Shown here in pieces: positions 32,839 through 44,205 of a stretch of DNA of 64,000 nucleotides (position 1 is the stretch's first letter; every line of letters starts with the position of its first letter). The DNA comes from Prostheceraeus crozeri. Taxonomy: Eukaryota; Platyhelminthes; Polycladida; Euryleptidae. Location: assembly GCA_907163375.1 (NCBI GenBank), contig CAJQUW010006100.1, positions 1 through 64,000 of the forward strand, written 5' to 3'. The notes below the pieces were generated by a model that searched no databases, was not told where the DNA came from, and worked only from the letters and a program-made list of their open reading frames with translations. A program made the position numbers and the translations under genes.

Positions 32839-33000
32839 TGAATGTCAACCCGTGTGAACACGATCCATGCTACAATAACTTTTATGGATCAAGTATTCCC
32901 TCAGACAAAGTGAAAAGAAACTGTTATGCCACTATGTCATCATTCATCTGTGATTGTCAGCCTGGATTTACGAGCACTGCTGAGGGAGAGTCATGTTACG
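32839..33000 (+). CDS. Host gene exon, EGF-like domain 1
   Basis: A 162-bp phase 1-1 exon between TTTGTCAG and GTCAGT. It encodes NVNPCEHDPCYNNFYG, then VKRNCYATMSSFICDCQPGF and ESCY. Six cysteines are in EGF order (C-x3-C, C, C-x-C, C). Extracellular, probably structural. The next exon follows after a 67-bp intron. Confidence 0.88.
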
Positions 33001-33067
33001 GTCAGTCTTCTCTATATTTCACAATTTATTTTGCAAATCTGATGAATATGATCATTTGTCATTTCAG

Positions 33068-33211
33068 ATATTAATGAGTGTCACCTGCTAAACAGCAATT
33101 GCAAAGATAATGGGAGGTTCCGAAATGGAACATCTGATTGTGTTAATTACAATGGAGGATATTATTGTGTTTGCGAGAGAGGATATGAGTTGGTCGATAG
33201 TCGATGTGTTG
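33068..33211 (+). CDS. Host gene exon, calcium-binding EGF-like domain 2
   Basis: A 144-bp phase 1-1 exon between ATTTCAG and GTAAGT. It begins with the split codon for Asp and reads DINECHLLNSNC, then NGTSDCVNYNGGYYCVCERG and DSRCV. The DINEC start, the Asn within C-V-N-Y-N-G-G-Y-Y-C and six cysteines mark a calcium-binding EGF. It contains one N-glycosylation sequon (NGT). Confidence 0.93.
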
Positions 33212-33564
33212 GTAAGTAGAATAATGCTGTGCTTCTTTTCAGTGAAATGACCCATCATTTGGTTTCCTTGTTTGAAACTTGGAATGGGGGACGGATGATG
33301 GTTTTAGATAGTTCAACAATTCAGTAGGTGTTTGAATTTGACAACTGACCTGTTGTAATGCACTTCATCACTTTGTAATGGCGAATGGTATTTCTGGCGG
33401 AGGTTTTGAGATTGTTGGCAGTTATTGTGAAATTATAATGTAAAAACTAATTGCAGATCAACTGTGATGAATTGCATCTCTACCATTAACATCAAGATTG
33501 AAGTTTGTTTGAATTCTGGAATTTTGGCAATCTTGGGGTAATTAAAACAAGTGTGCTCCGATAT

Positions 33565-33993
33565 GTGATCTTGTAGATGAAAAATAATCCATGAAGTTTC
33601 AATTTACTTATTTATTGTCACAAACGTATTTCGTCTGCTCTCAGTCGGTGTGACATGCAGAATAAATCAAACTGATTGAAACATAGATATTATTAGAATA
33701 TCGATCAAGCAATGGACAGTCACTGGACAAGCAATCGCGCAGTGAATAAGTAGTAGCTAAAGTACATACACAGAAAAATTGCTTGTAAGAAAATATAGAT
33801 ATCGAAAATATAGATAAAGAGAAAAGTAAAATTAAAAAATGACCTAGGTAACAAGTGCTCCGTCTGACCACACAGAATAAGCTTTGATTCATTTTGCGTG
33901 TCACACCGACTGAGAGCAGACGAAACGCGTTTGTGACAATGAATAAGTAAAATGAAACTTCTGGGGTTATTTTTTTTCATCTACAAAATCTTA
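33565..33993. mobile_element. Foldback element (about 430 bp) with 95-108-bp inverted arms
   Basis: The left arm 33565-33672 and right arm 33885-33993 are inverted copies. The arms share TTGTAGATGAAAAA, TTACTTATT.ATTGTCACAA and TTTCGTCTGCTCTCAGTCGG. The motif CCGACTGAGAGCAGACGAAA then CGCG resembles the hammerhead-like ends of Penelope elements, so a Penelope-derived foldback is possible. No target duplication found. No coding capacity. Confidence 0.75.
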
Positions 33994-36110
33994 CGTTGCC
34001 TAAATTATTGGGATGCACCCCAGAAAAAAAGACACAGGACAAAAATCGCACAAGTTTGTCATAATGTAAGTAACTTCAAATATTCAACATTGAAATTCAC
34101 ATGACTTCAAGCGAAATTCTGCGTGTTGAAGGAGGGGGCAGAAGACAGTCGTGTCCGGACCTTAATTTTGGAGCACCACTGGGCCGCCGATTTTTAAATT
34201 AGTTTTCCTTGACCTCCTCCTAATTTTGAAATTTCAACCGAGTATGCACTGCGCTAACCTTTAGCGAGACATATTTTGCCTGCAATTACTACGCACATAG
34301 TGCCAAAATGTCACATTCGAAGTCAAAGCACAGTAACACACCAAGATGAAAACTGTGGATGATTGTAGCAGAATGATGTATTTTATACATGCCGATGCAC
34401 TTTTTAATGCATTCTGTGGAATCAAAACTATGAAATAATCATCTGAAAAGGCTAAAAGTTAGTCAACATAGGTGAAGCTCAGTGAAAATTGGTTGGTGTA
34501 AGGTATACAAGCTAATTTCTGCAATTTTTCATTTAGACCTCACCAAATGTGTGGTTTTGAAATGCAGTCATGGGCATTTACTACGACTGCCTATCATGTT
34601 AGTTGCTCATCTACCACACAACAATTCACGGGAATGCAACAACTAACATGTATGGAATCTGAGGAAAACATTTTGAAAATTCTGTGCTTGCGGACATTTG
34701 CAATTTCTTGCTATCAAAACGCAAGAACGTCCGATCATCAACATTCTCAATCTATTGTCACCTATTTACTAACATTACGCTCTCCGTGAATCAATGGCAT
34801 GCAACAAATACTGGTCAATTTTGATCACGTCTTGATAAATTGTCAATCAATGAAAGTGACTCCATGCAATGCGATCAAACCAAAAGCATTACTGACCAAG
34901 CTGCTGTTTATTGACATGATCTTTATAAATTGTGTAGATATACATGTGTGTGCACTTGAAATAATGTTCGAAATCCAAAGTAATGTAGCTCATGCATATT
35001 TTGGAAAAGCGTACTTTGCGGACCTTGAGCACAAGTTTATTTTTTCTATGGCCAAAAAACAAGGTCTGACGCTTTGTTACCATGTGATCGAGGGTTTATG
35101 TCCAATCGAATTAGTTTGTTAGGTATGCATTCATGTCTATCATTAAGCGCATGGTGTCATAAGGCACCGATAGTTAGGGTGTTCCTGACACACGCATCGA
35201 CTTGTCCTAAGAATGATCATATCATGAATTTAGAGACCAGCTGTTTTGCGCAGAGGAAGCACGACAGGCGATTTCTGCGACACATGACTTAATTTTCACA
35301 TTACCTTACAAATGGGATAAGTTATTGACAACTTGGCATTTACAGTTTCCGTTGCATGTGCGAGATATATTTGCAATTTGAAAAGCAAGTACGAGGTTGC
35401 ATATTTTGAATTATAAACGTACGTGCAAATTCACTCATGAACGCATGTATTCACAGACAGTTTCATTCATAACTGCACAAAAATCAGCAAATTTTTAGTC
35501 GTCAAATTCTCAGTGCAGTTATTGCTTGATTTCATCAAAAATTGCTTTTGGTTGATGTTTATGTATGTATATGAGTATTGATTGCTTGCATGCCTGCATT
35601 AATTCTGAGCTGGAGAATGTCGTGACTGAATCTTGAAATAAGATGGCTGTTTTTTCAAGCATAATTTACAGCTGCGCTCAAATGGATATTATCTTAGAAT
35701 AAAACGTGGTACGGGCCTCCTGAGTCATAACATTGAAACTTACCGGCTGGGCCCAGGCCAAATCATCCAACTAGCCCTTGTGCTCCAGGGTCCGTTCACA
35801 CATCACTTTGCAGCTTGGACTTTGAAAAGCAGACAGGGATCATCCGTATTAGAACATAGAACAGTAGCAATCACGATGCCTGCATGAGGTGCATGAAAAA
35901 TTTGATAAATGTCTTGGTAAATGTTCTTCTAGACATCAACAAAATCATCTGCCAGATTCCTTAAAGAGGCAAGTAACACGATAACATTCTTTGAAAATGA
36001 TGTTTTCCATCTAGTAAATTCAAACTGTAATACAAATTCCTAATAGATTCTATCATTTTCTTCTTCATAAAACAGGTCTTATTTCAATGCTACTTATTAC
36101 TATTTTTCAG
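33994..36110. other. Intron, no supported exon
   Basis: An acceptor-like TTTCATTTAG at 34527-34536 is followed by a phase-1 reading beginning DLTKC, but it reaches a stop without the other EGF cysteines or a usable donor. No repeats with clear ends recognised. Confidence 0.4.
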
Positions 36111-36242
36111 ATATCAATGAATGCACATCTGGTCGCCACAATTGTCAGGATAGCGATCTATCGTGTGTGAATACTGTCGGAAGTTTTTACTGTGAATGCA
36201 AAGCTCCATTGAAAAGAAACGAACCTCATGCAGGTTGCTGTC
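36111..36242 (+). CDS. Host gene exon, calcium-binding EGF-like domain 3
   Basis: A 132-bp phase 1-1 exon between TTTTTCAG and GTAAGT. It reads DINECTSGRHNCQDSDLSC then VNTVGSFYCECKAPL and HAGCCR. It has the complete cbEGF signature with six cysteines and the N-T-V-G-S-F-Y-C core. It joins in frame to the exon at 40344. Confidence 0.94.
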
Positions 36243-36266
36243 GTAAGTACAATCAAAAGACAAAAA

Positions 36267-37011
36267 GAGTTATTTCTTTCTTTCGTTGTCTTATACGGGA
36301 GGTTCATTATTCAATTTTCCTCGATGTAAGCAAAAATATAGCTCTCCCTCAATTTAGATAAATTTTTATTTCATAAGACAAAGTTCCCCGACGCGTTTCG
36401 TCACGGTGGTAGTATCGTTACGGTGGTCAGTATCAAGGTATCAAGGGGTAAGCAAATATACAAGCAGTTGGATTAAATATAAAAATGATTGGGCAGTGAC
36501 GACTCGTTAGATCAGTTCATACTTGCGGTTGATTTGTGGCTTGTTCAACGCTATGAAGCGTGCTTCGGCCATTTTAGTTTGCATCGAATTCTTTTGTTTA
36601 TTTAGGATAGAATGTTGGAAATTATCGATGTTCATTATTCTATTGGCATGGTCAATCAATTTATGTTCAGATAGTGCACTTTTACGATCTTGACAGCTCA
36701 AACTACGTCTGTGTTCATCATACCGTAACATCAAAGGTCGGCAAGCTTGGCAAATGTGATTTTTATGACAAATTTGACATTCAAAATTATTATGGACAAT
36801 GTATTTATCGCTACACGTATATTTAGGTCCAATATCCTTGCATAGTTAGCAATTACATTTGTTTTTGCTTTCATTAGTATTTATGCTATTAGCTAAAGTT
36901 TATAACCAACTTTAGCATAGGGGAACTTTCTCTTACAAAATTAAAAAAATCATCCAAATTGAGGGAGAGCTGTATTCTTGCTCACATCGCGGAAAATTGA
37001 GTTATTTCTTT
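36267..37011 (-). mobile_element. Penelope-like element fragment with 13-bp target duplications and inverted arms
   Basis: The direct repeat GAGTTATTTCTTT at 36267-36279 and 36999-37011 brackets a 719-bp insert. Arms of about 80 bp are inverted copies (36311-36393 and about 36918-36998; shared TCAATTTTCC.CGATGT and AGCTCTCCCTCAATTT). On the minus strand 36507-36734 encodes YDEHRRSLSCQDRKSALSEH then KMAEARFIALNKPQINRKYE, and a Cys-rich FICQAC-like lead-in lies upstream. This fits a GIY-YIG-type C-terminus of a Penelope-like element. ACGCGTTTCGTCACGG at 36394-36411 resembles the hammerhead 3' half. 5'-truncated and decayed. Confidence 0.65.
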
Positions 37012-37059
37012 GCTGAAAAATTGCAATCAACCTTAGCTTTAGTCGGCAATGTAGCTGAT

Positions 37060-37290
37060 GCTACTATGCAGGGGTTGGTTATCAAAAATTATGTTCCTGC
37101 AATTTATTGGCCACAATTCATTGAATGTTGAGAGATAATATCAAGATGCAATTTCTTGATTGCTAATGAAGAATAGCTGTGCAAATTCTTCATTGCTAAT
37201 GTAGAATAACTACAATTTCTTGAATGCCAATGCAGAATAATTGCAATTAATTGATTGGCAATGCAGAATGATTGTAATTGATTGATTCAC
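37060..37290. repeat. Degenerate repeats of a roughly 40-bp AT-rich unit
   Basis: Variants of TTGATTG.CAATGCAGAATAA follow each other about five times. Related words recur near 39770-39900. Confidence 0.5.
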
Positions 37291-40200
37291 CATCACCGAT
37301 ATCAGAATCATCCCCAGTTGACTGAATAGGCCTGCTATCCGTATAATAGACCTATCTTTGAGCTCTGAAATTTGCTAGAGAATCTGCATCCAATTCCTTA
37401 TGGAAATAGGTTTTTATTTAATGAGTTTGAAACAACCTGCCCATGAACTGTCGGAATGTCTCGAAATGAAATTCAAATGCCAGAGGCGTTCTTAGCTACA
37501 CCTAGAAAATCGGGAACTCAATTGCCTCTGATAGTTCGTTGAGTTAGCCGCCAAGCAGTCGTACTATCAAACTGTAAGACGGAGTAGGTTTTAGATGTTG
37601 CTTGAACGTTCTAGGCAGCTAGATTTTACTTTGGCACTTTTTTCTGGGAGACTTTTATCGAAACCATTTTGCACGAGGATTTTGTTTCCACACAGAATTC
37701 GGCGTTTGGTTTTATTGTCACTACCCTCTTCTTGCAATTTTCAGAGATAAATCGAAGGTATGCAAAAATTTCATGCGACAAAAAAGCATATAGGACATAG
37801 TGAAATTTATAAATTGCAATGTCAGCTGATGGTAATCGACCGAAGGAATGAATCACACGTGAATGATTTCATCCAGCATACATAACATAACAATTTATAT
37901 ATATAATAATAACATATATAAATTTAGCAGCAACTCGTTTGTGGTTGTTGACAAAGTCGTTGCTGAACTGAAAGTGTCTACCTTTCACATTAAATCTCCA
38001 CTATAGAGAAGCATTTTGCCGTTCTTAATGTGGATTTGCAGTTAATTTCTGGTAGTTGCCGTTGTATCAATGGCACATGGTCTGTAAACATGTGCAACAT
38101 GCCTACACATTATCAGCTGGCAATGAAATTTACCATGGAAATCTGTTTGTCTGCAAGCATCAGTAAAGTAGACTAGATATATCTGATATGAGAACATCAA
38201 TTACTAACTATAGCAATTAAAGTTGATTTTTTGAAAATGAAGCTTGGTGACGTACAATTGTCAATCAGATTCGGATTGCCGAATTTCAATTCAGTTCATA
38301 TTTAGTGTTGTTTTCGTTAAAACTATCAAAAAACGAAAACGAAAAGATAAGGAAATTTTTTATGTAGCATTTTTGTTCTCACTTTAAATGTCAGCAGACG
38401 AGATGATACTTATAAGGTAAAATAAATAGACATCATCTTAGCCCAGCTTTCAGAATACGACAAGCTGCATAATGCAGTATGCCTACATACTTGGGAGGTG
38501 ACTGTTTCTGACAGTTTTTCATTCTGTGAGCTTTCCACATCACTAGCATTATGCATAGAATCCTAGCATATCCTAGGATATCCTAGTAATCCTAGTATCC
38601 GGTAGCAACCCCAGTATACTCGTATACATAGAAATCCTAGCCTCATTCGACTTAGTGACGGAGTACTCCGAGTTGAGAAAACATGTGAGAAAAGCGCCGA
38701 TGTTGATGTGACAAAAACGCGTATTTTCGGTGCCACTACGGGATTGGCTGGCTATAATCTCTTTGATTCATCTTTCTTGCTTCGTGTGAAACGTGTATGA
38801 GTGCTATCACTGGAAGACCAAAGAGTGTGTTTTAGGACCACTTTGTCTTCGAGAAAGGAGTCACGAATTGCAAATGATGTTTTACATGCGAAAAGATCAA
38901 GCCGGCATCATTACCGACGAGACATAGCCTACTTCCTAGACAGCATCTCAAAATGGATCCGAGACCCTATACTGGTGCAACAAAGCATTGTTCTGACAGT
39001 TGTTACAGTCACTTCTTGGTAATGGGCTTCGACGGCTTCAGTAAATATGGATGCAATAATAATATTTCAAATCTTTTAATGCTAATTTCTCTTGATCAAA
39101 TGAGATTGCTTCTGTGAAGCTATGGATTTCGTATACCGGTGCAATTATCATGCTTACATTATAATAAATACATGTGCAATCATAAAAAGAATAAAATATA
39201 TAAATAGGGAAACGAAAAGTCGTGATAAAAATAAAACGAAAACGGAAACTAAACGAACTCGAAAGGCGAAAGTGAAATTTAAAAATCCAGTGTCCCAACA
39301 CTCGAAACACGGGAAAATGGAAGATAAATCGTGGAGTGAGTGAGTGACTAGGATGTAAGCAGATGGGCAGATGAAGGTGTCCGAGCCCTGGACAGAATTA
39401 AGAGGTGATCGATCGATATCTGCAATGTGGTATCTTGCATATGTGGATCTACACATGGAAATTAGGTTTCGCTCTATTAAGCCATCATAACATCTTTTTT
39501 CTAGGAAATTAACTTGAAATTATACAAGCGTAAGCAGGTGGTCGCTCGAGGCCTATAATGCATTTACGTATATTGACAATCGAGTCCAATGGTTAGTGTA
39601 ACTTCATTTTAATGCACTGAATGCTCAATTCCATTAAAAGGTAGACTTACATATAGCTTCGTGCGTTGAATTTCATAATGCATAAATCAAAAATTCAACA
39701 TTATGAACCGCATGTCATTGATTTGATAGGTATCTATAAAACACAAAATTGAAATTATTTGATTGCTTGCAGCTACAGTTACATTACGCATAATTGATTG
39801 CTGAACCCGAGTAATTACAATTTATTGATTGACTATTGTCGCAATTTAAATTGCTTGCATGCCATTCTCAATCAGATTACGCATCATCAAATTATTTATA
39901 AGGCCCCGTGCTATTTAACTTATTATAATTGATTTTTTAGTTCTACTTTTTTAATGTAATCTTTAATTATATTTAATTTATGAACACCCGTGCTATTTTG
40001 TTGTACTTGATTCCATGGTGTATGTTGCAGTTTTCGTGGAGAAGGATGCCTGTTGCCATAAATTTCTTGTGATTCTGTAATGTACTAACTAGTGCTCTCT
40101 AAATGGTTGAATATATTTCTTCCGCTGTCCAAAGATCAGAGCGCTTCGTAATAGTCTCGAAGACTAAAGCTTATTATTCAAATTATTATGCCCATTCTAT

Positions 40201-40343
40201 TTCAAAGTGAACCTCAAACTCCTCCCAGTGTGCTGCCATTCTTCTGTTAAACGCGATACAACCGCAATGAACACTATTAAAACATTGATGAAATTATCTT
40301 GTTATTTGTTGATATATTACACAATTAACCCTTTCTTTTCCAG
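37291..40343. other. Intron with a dispersed repeat and ATCCTAG clusters
   Basis: 38565-38640 has repeated CCTAG/ATCCTAG words. 38290-39260 shares blocks with the repeat at 28180-28530. The region near 39770-39900 has ATTGATTG-type repeats. No exon supported. Confidence 0.45.
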
Positions 40344-40486
40344 GTGAATCTGATTTTGTCATGCCAAATAAGTCTGTAAAGATTTTTAGCAAGACAGGTG
40401 TCATTGCCTACCCTCTAAGATCAAAATTATTTGAATTTCCGGAGGTTGAAGTTCCAGTTGGAAAAGTTACAGCTTCATCTTTCTAC
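40344..40486 (+). CDS. Host gene exon, start of the NIDO region
   Basis: A 143-bp phase 1-0 exon between TTTTCCAG and GTAAGC. It reads ESDFVMPNKSVKIFSKTG, then FEFPEVEVPVGKVTASSFY. The ending leads into VTNTGAVVFLN in the next exon, matching the beta-strand pattern that opens NIDO regions (FPFFG..F..LYVNTNGVISF in known members). Phase fits both neighbours. Confidence 0.75.
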
Positions 40487-43219
40487 GTAAGCTCAGCCCA
40501 TTTAATCCATATTGAAATTCTGATGCTGAAATCTTTTCTTAATTTGAAAATTACATGCATTCATTATATTTACATTGTGATTGTGAATGAATCGGAAAAT
40601 TTAGAGTCGAATCGAATACTCAAAAACTTGCATAGGCCTGGTTAAATATATTTTTACGACCTGTTTTTACTAGTCTGTACCGTCAGCCATTAAAAAAAAT
40701 AGGTCTACCAAATAGGATAATAGTCATGTAATTTAAATCGCTTTTACAAGACTTCTTGGTACACATAAAGAAATGAGCATTCAAAATAATGAAAGTAAAT
40801 TGAGGTCTTCATTTTTCTGAGCTAATCAAAATCTATAGAACGCTTTATAACTGTAGCTTTTTTCGAATGACATGTTGACGCTTGACTATGAGTTAGATAG
40901 TGGATATTGATTTGACATGTGACTTCACATCGGCCTTGTTTATGGCTGGGTCGAGGTTTGTAGAAAAAGCCTTTGAGATCTCACGCGGGACTGGAAGTGT
41001 TACCTCCATCAATCGTTCCCTTAAATATCCTGAGCCTGGCAGAGCACAGAATTTTCATGAACTATCGTAATTTCCAGATAGCAGTCATAGCATTTTTATA
41101 ACAAGTGATTGATACCTACAGTTTAAAAACAAACCTACGTAACTTTGTCACTCAAACTCATGCGAGCTCATGCAAGTAAAGGATTACTTAAGACATTTGG
41201 CATTTTATTATGTGGGAAATGTAAGATTGGAAGATCAGTAAAGTAGGGAAATCCAGTAGCCATATGAAAAAGCGTAGTTGAAAGACTGTAAGTCGACAGT
41301 AAGCCATATTTTGTGCTTAAATTCATGTAACCTCCGTACCAGACGTGCGATTAATTACAGTTGTGAGGTACAGATAATTACAATGATATTTCGTAATACA
41401 TTTCGTCTATAAATCACATACCAAATCTCAACAGGTAGGCAATTAAACATCAAATCACTAAAAATATACAAATTTCATTTTCATTCAAACGATAATCGAA
41501 ATTTAAACGCTGACTAGATTTTCCGGGAGATACTTGGTCGGTCGAGATTAAATGCCCTCCTTACCTTGAAACACTTGTAGCCCAAAGATTAAGTCAGACG
41601 TGTGGTTCAGATATTTTAGGAATCAAGCGCAAAAAGCCTACATAATATGTATTTTGTAGGAAGTTCCGAGTCCTTAAATGTTTTTAACTTTCGAGGGGCT
41701 TGATGTGTGAGGGGTGCTGTCAAAAGATCAGATGGTATACTGATGCATAAGACAATTTGTTCTTATTAACTAGGACTTCTTATTGCCGCTTGAGTTCTTC
41801 CTCCTTGCGTCTTGGCTTACTTTTAGAAATAGTTCATTTTATAGGATACGTAGTATAATTCACTGTTTTAGTAAACCACGTGCATCAGGCAAAGAGTTCC
41901 TCTCGAAAGACAGTCTGAAAACTCTGACTCATAGTCTGACATCTACAATTCTCCTTTAAATCAGCAATTTTTTATCAGTATGAGAGTCGGTCAGTAAGAT
42001 AGATTGAGCCCGAAACCATGAGCAGCACTGTAGCATGCACTATAGCTGATTCAACTAGCTCCCGTTTTAGCAACCGACGTTTTCAATCACTTTCAGTTAG
42101 AATCCAACGTCTCAAGCATTTTGCAATGTCACCTTCAAGTAGTAGCGAATGTAAACAAGCTGTAAATCAAAAGAAAGCAATTGACATAATTTTTGGCCAG
42201 CCGATACCGACCGATTCGAATTTTTCTCGAATCTCGAAGTTTCATAGGTCCCTAAATTGCAAAGTTTCGATTTTTAAATGCGAAATCCAATATAGACTAA
42301 GATAAAGAAATGTGTGAAATTATAAACTACAATTCATGATTTCTCTGACGTTTCTATTATCAACAATTGGCTGCATCTCGATGAAAATTATAACCAATGC
42401 CATACTAATGCATCAATGGTATGATTCTGATTTTATATTTGTACAAGATGGCGCACCGTGCGACAAGGGATTGCGATCGAGGGTTCCTGATCAAAATGGT
42501 TCTGATGGTCGGTTTTGATAAAATTATCAAATTATCATAGAGATACAACAAGGAATGTGTCTTCTTTGGAAAGAGGGAGACCTGGGAACTCAGGGTAATT
42601 GAAAACACTTAAGGAAAACCAGGATTACTCAGGGAAATTCAAAAATTTTGAGTTCACGATTATAATTCTTGAATTAAATTCAGTTTGAACACGAGTCAGT
42701 TTGATAAAAATGCGGTCGCTGCACCACTTAATAGAATTCTTTTGCATTTGTTTTCGTTTTTTAAGATTAGATGGATAGATATTGTCTATTATCACACAGC
42801 ATCTTATAGACCTGTATATAAATGGTAATATCAACGTAGAGCAAATATACCTAGGCAGAATGCTTCATTATGTATCTCTACTGAAAAGGACGTGTATGAT
42901 GGATTCGGAAGAGTCATTACATGTACCGCATTTCCTCAGATAATCGACGCCCTATAACAAACGCCGCACCTCTGATAGCACGAAAGTTAAATAAGAATGA
43001 CTCAGCGCAGAAAATGATCATCATGGTCGTGCATGGCTATTTTTATGACAGATGATGCAGGTGTCTTTGTTTCTTATTTTGATGTAACGCGTCTCTTTGT
43101 ATACGTTCTTGTAGTGGTTTGAAAGATTTTTGCTCTATTTTACATTAAATGTCTTAATTATCTCTTGTGAAGAATGAACATGTGTAAACGGTCAAAATGT
43201 AGCGGCAAACTGCCTTCTA
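40487..43219. other. Intron with a transposase relic at about 42390-42480
   Basis: The plus-strand reading DSDFIFVQDGAPCDKG at about 42420-42475 is a short remnant of a mariner/Tc1-type catalytic motif. 42948-42990 has a GACGCCC/AAACGCCGC repeat related to 29352. No exon supported. Confidence 0.45.
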
Positions 43220-43658
43220 CTTATGACCAGGGCTAGGATCGGTTAACCGGTTACACTCTCTCTTAACCGCTTACACTTTCTCTTAACCGGTTAAAATCGG
43301 TTACGACGTTTCATTAGATTTAACGTGTACTACACTACGTGTATGATGAAATCCGATTGAACTAAAGATTTTACACTGGTTTCATGGAGTAGTGGTTGCT
43401 CATTCATCTTCATCCACAATCCATTCAAACTCATTCATTACAATTCGCAATCCTTTAGTCGTGCTGCTTCCCTACACGTCACGTTACTGTGGATTGATCT
43501 GTAGTCCATTGTTTTTATCCATTGGTTAGTGGTATCGGGTTTTCTGCTTATCTCCACCAATCGAAATACAGCATTTCAGCAGACGTCATCTTAACTGCGG
43601 CATCTAGGGAGTAAGGATAACTGAAGCATAGCTATCAACTTTCATCATGCTACGTCAC

Positions 43659-44138
43659 CCATTGTATACCATGTATATAAGACTGATATCTTTGATAATG
43701 CCCAGAAATTCATTAACGGCCCGGAAAATTCATGGCCTGGAAATGAAACCATAGAAATATTTCGCAACATGGCATACAATGATTATGACATCTACATTTT
43801 TCGGGCTGTCAATGATATGATGACAGCTATGTTTTGAGGGCGTCAATGGCAAAATAGAGGGCCGCGTTAGCGGCCCGACAATTTGCCATTGACAGCCCGA
43901 AAAATGTAGATGTCATAATCATTGTATGCCATGTTGCGAAATATTTCTATGGTTTCATTTCCAGGCCATGAATTTTCCGGGCCGTTAATGAATTTCCGGG
44001 CCGTTAATGAATTTCTGGGCATTATCAAAGATATCAGTCTTATATACATGGTATACAATGGCAAATTGTCGGGCCGCTAACGCGGCCCTCTAATTTGCCA
44101 TTGACGGCCTCAAAACATAGCTGTCATCATATCATTAG
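43659..44138. repeat. Interleaved inverted repeats (A-B-A'-B') inside the hAT 5' region
   Basis: A (43659-43812) is inverted at 43886-44061. B (about 43812-43890) is inverted at 44056-44138. A' contains a local duplication of TTTCCGGGCCGTTAATGAA. B itself holds the perfect hairpin GGGCCGCGTTAGCGGCCC. The order is not a simple hairpin, since A pairs with A' across B and B pairs with B' across A'. Confidence 0.9.
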
Positions 44139-44205
44139 TGCAGCATTGGTTTGGCGGTAAAGTCAAGTTATAGTACGAGCATCCTTTTGATACTGGTGTC
44201 TCAAT

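Noticed and set aside
34537-34650. Possible further EGF exon beginning DLTKC after TTTCATTTAG
   Set aside because: Reaches a stop without the required cysteines and has no phase-1 donor. At most a dead exon.
42018-42305. A 95-residue Ser-rich reading
   Set aside because: No splice sites fitting the host gene and no recognised motif.
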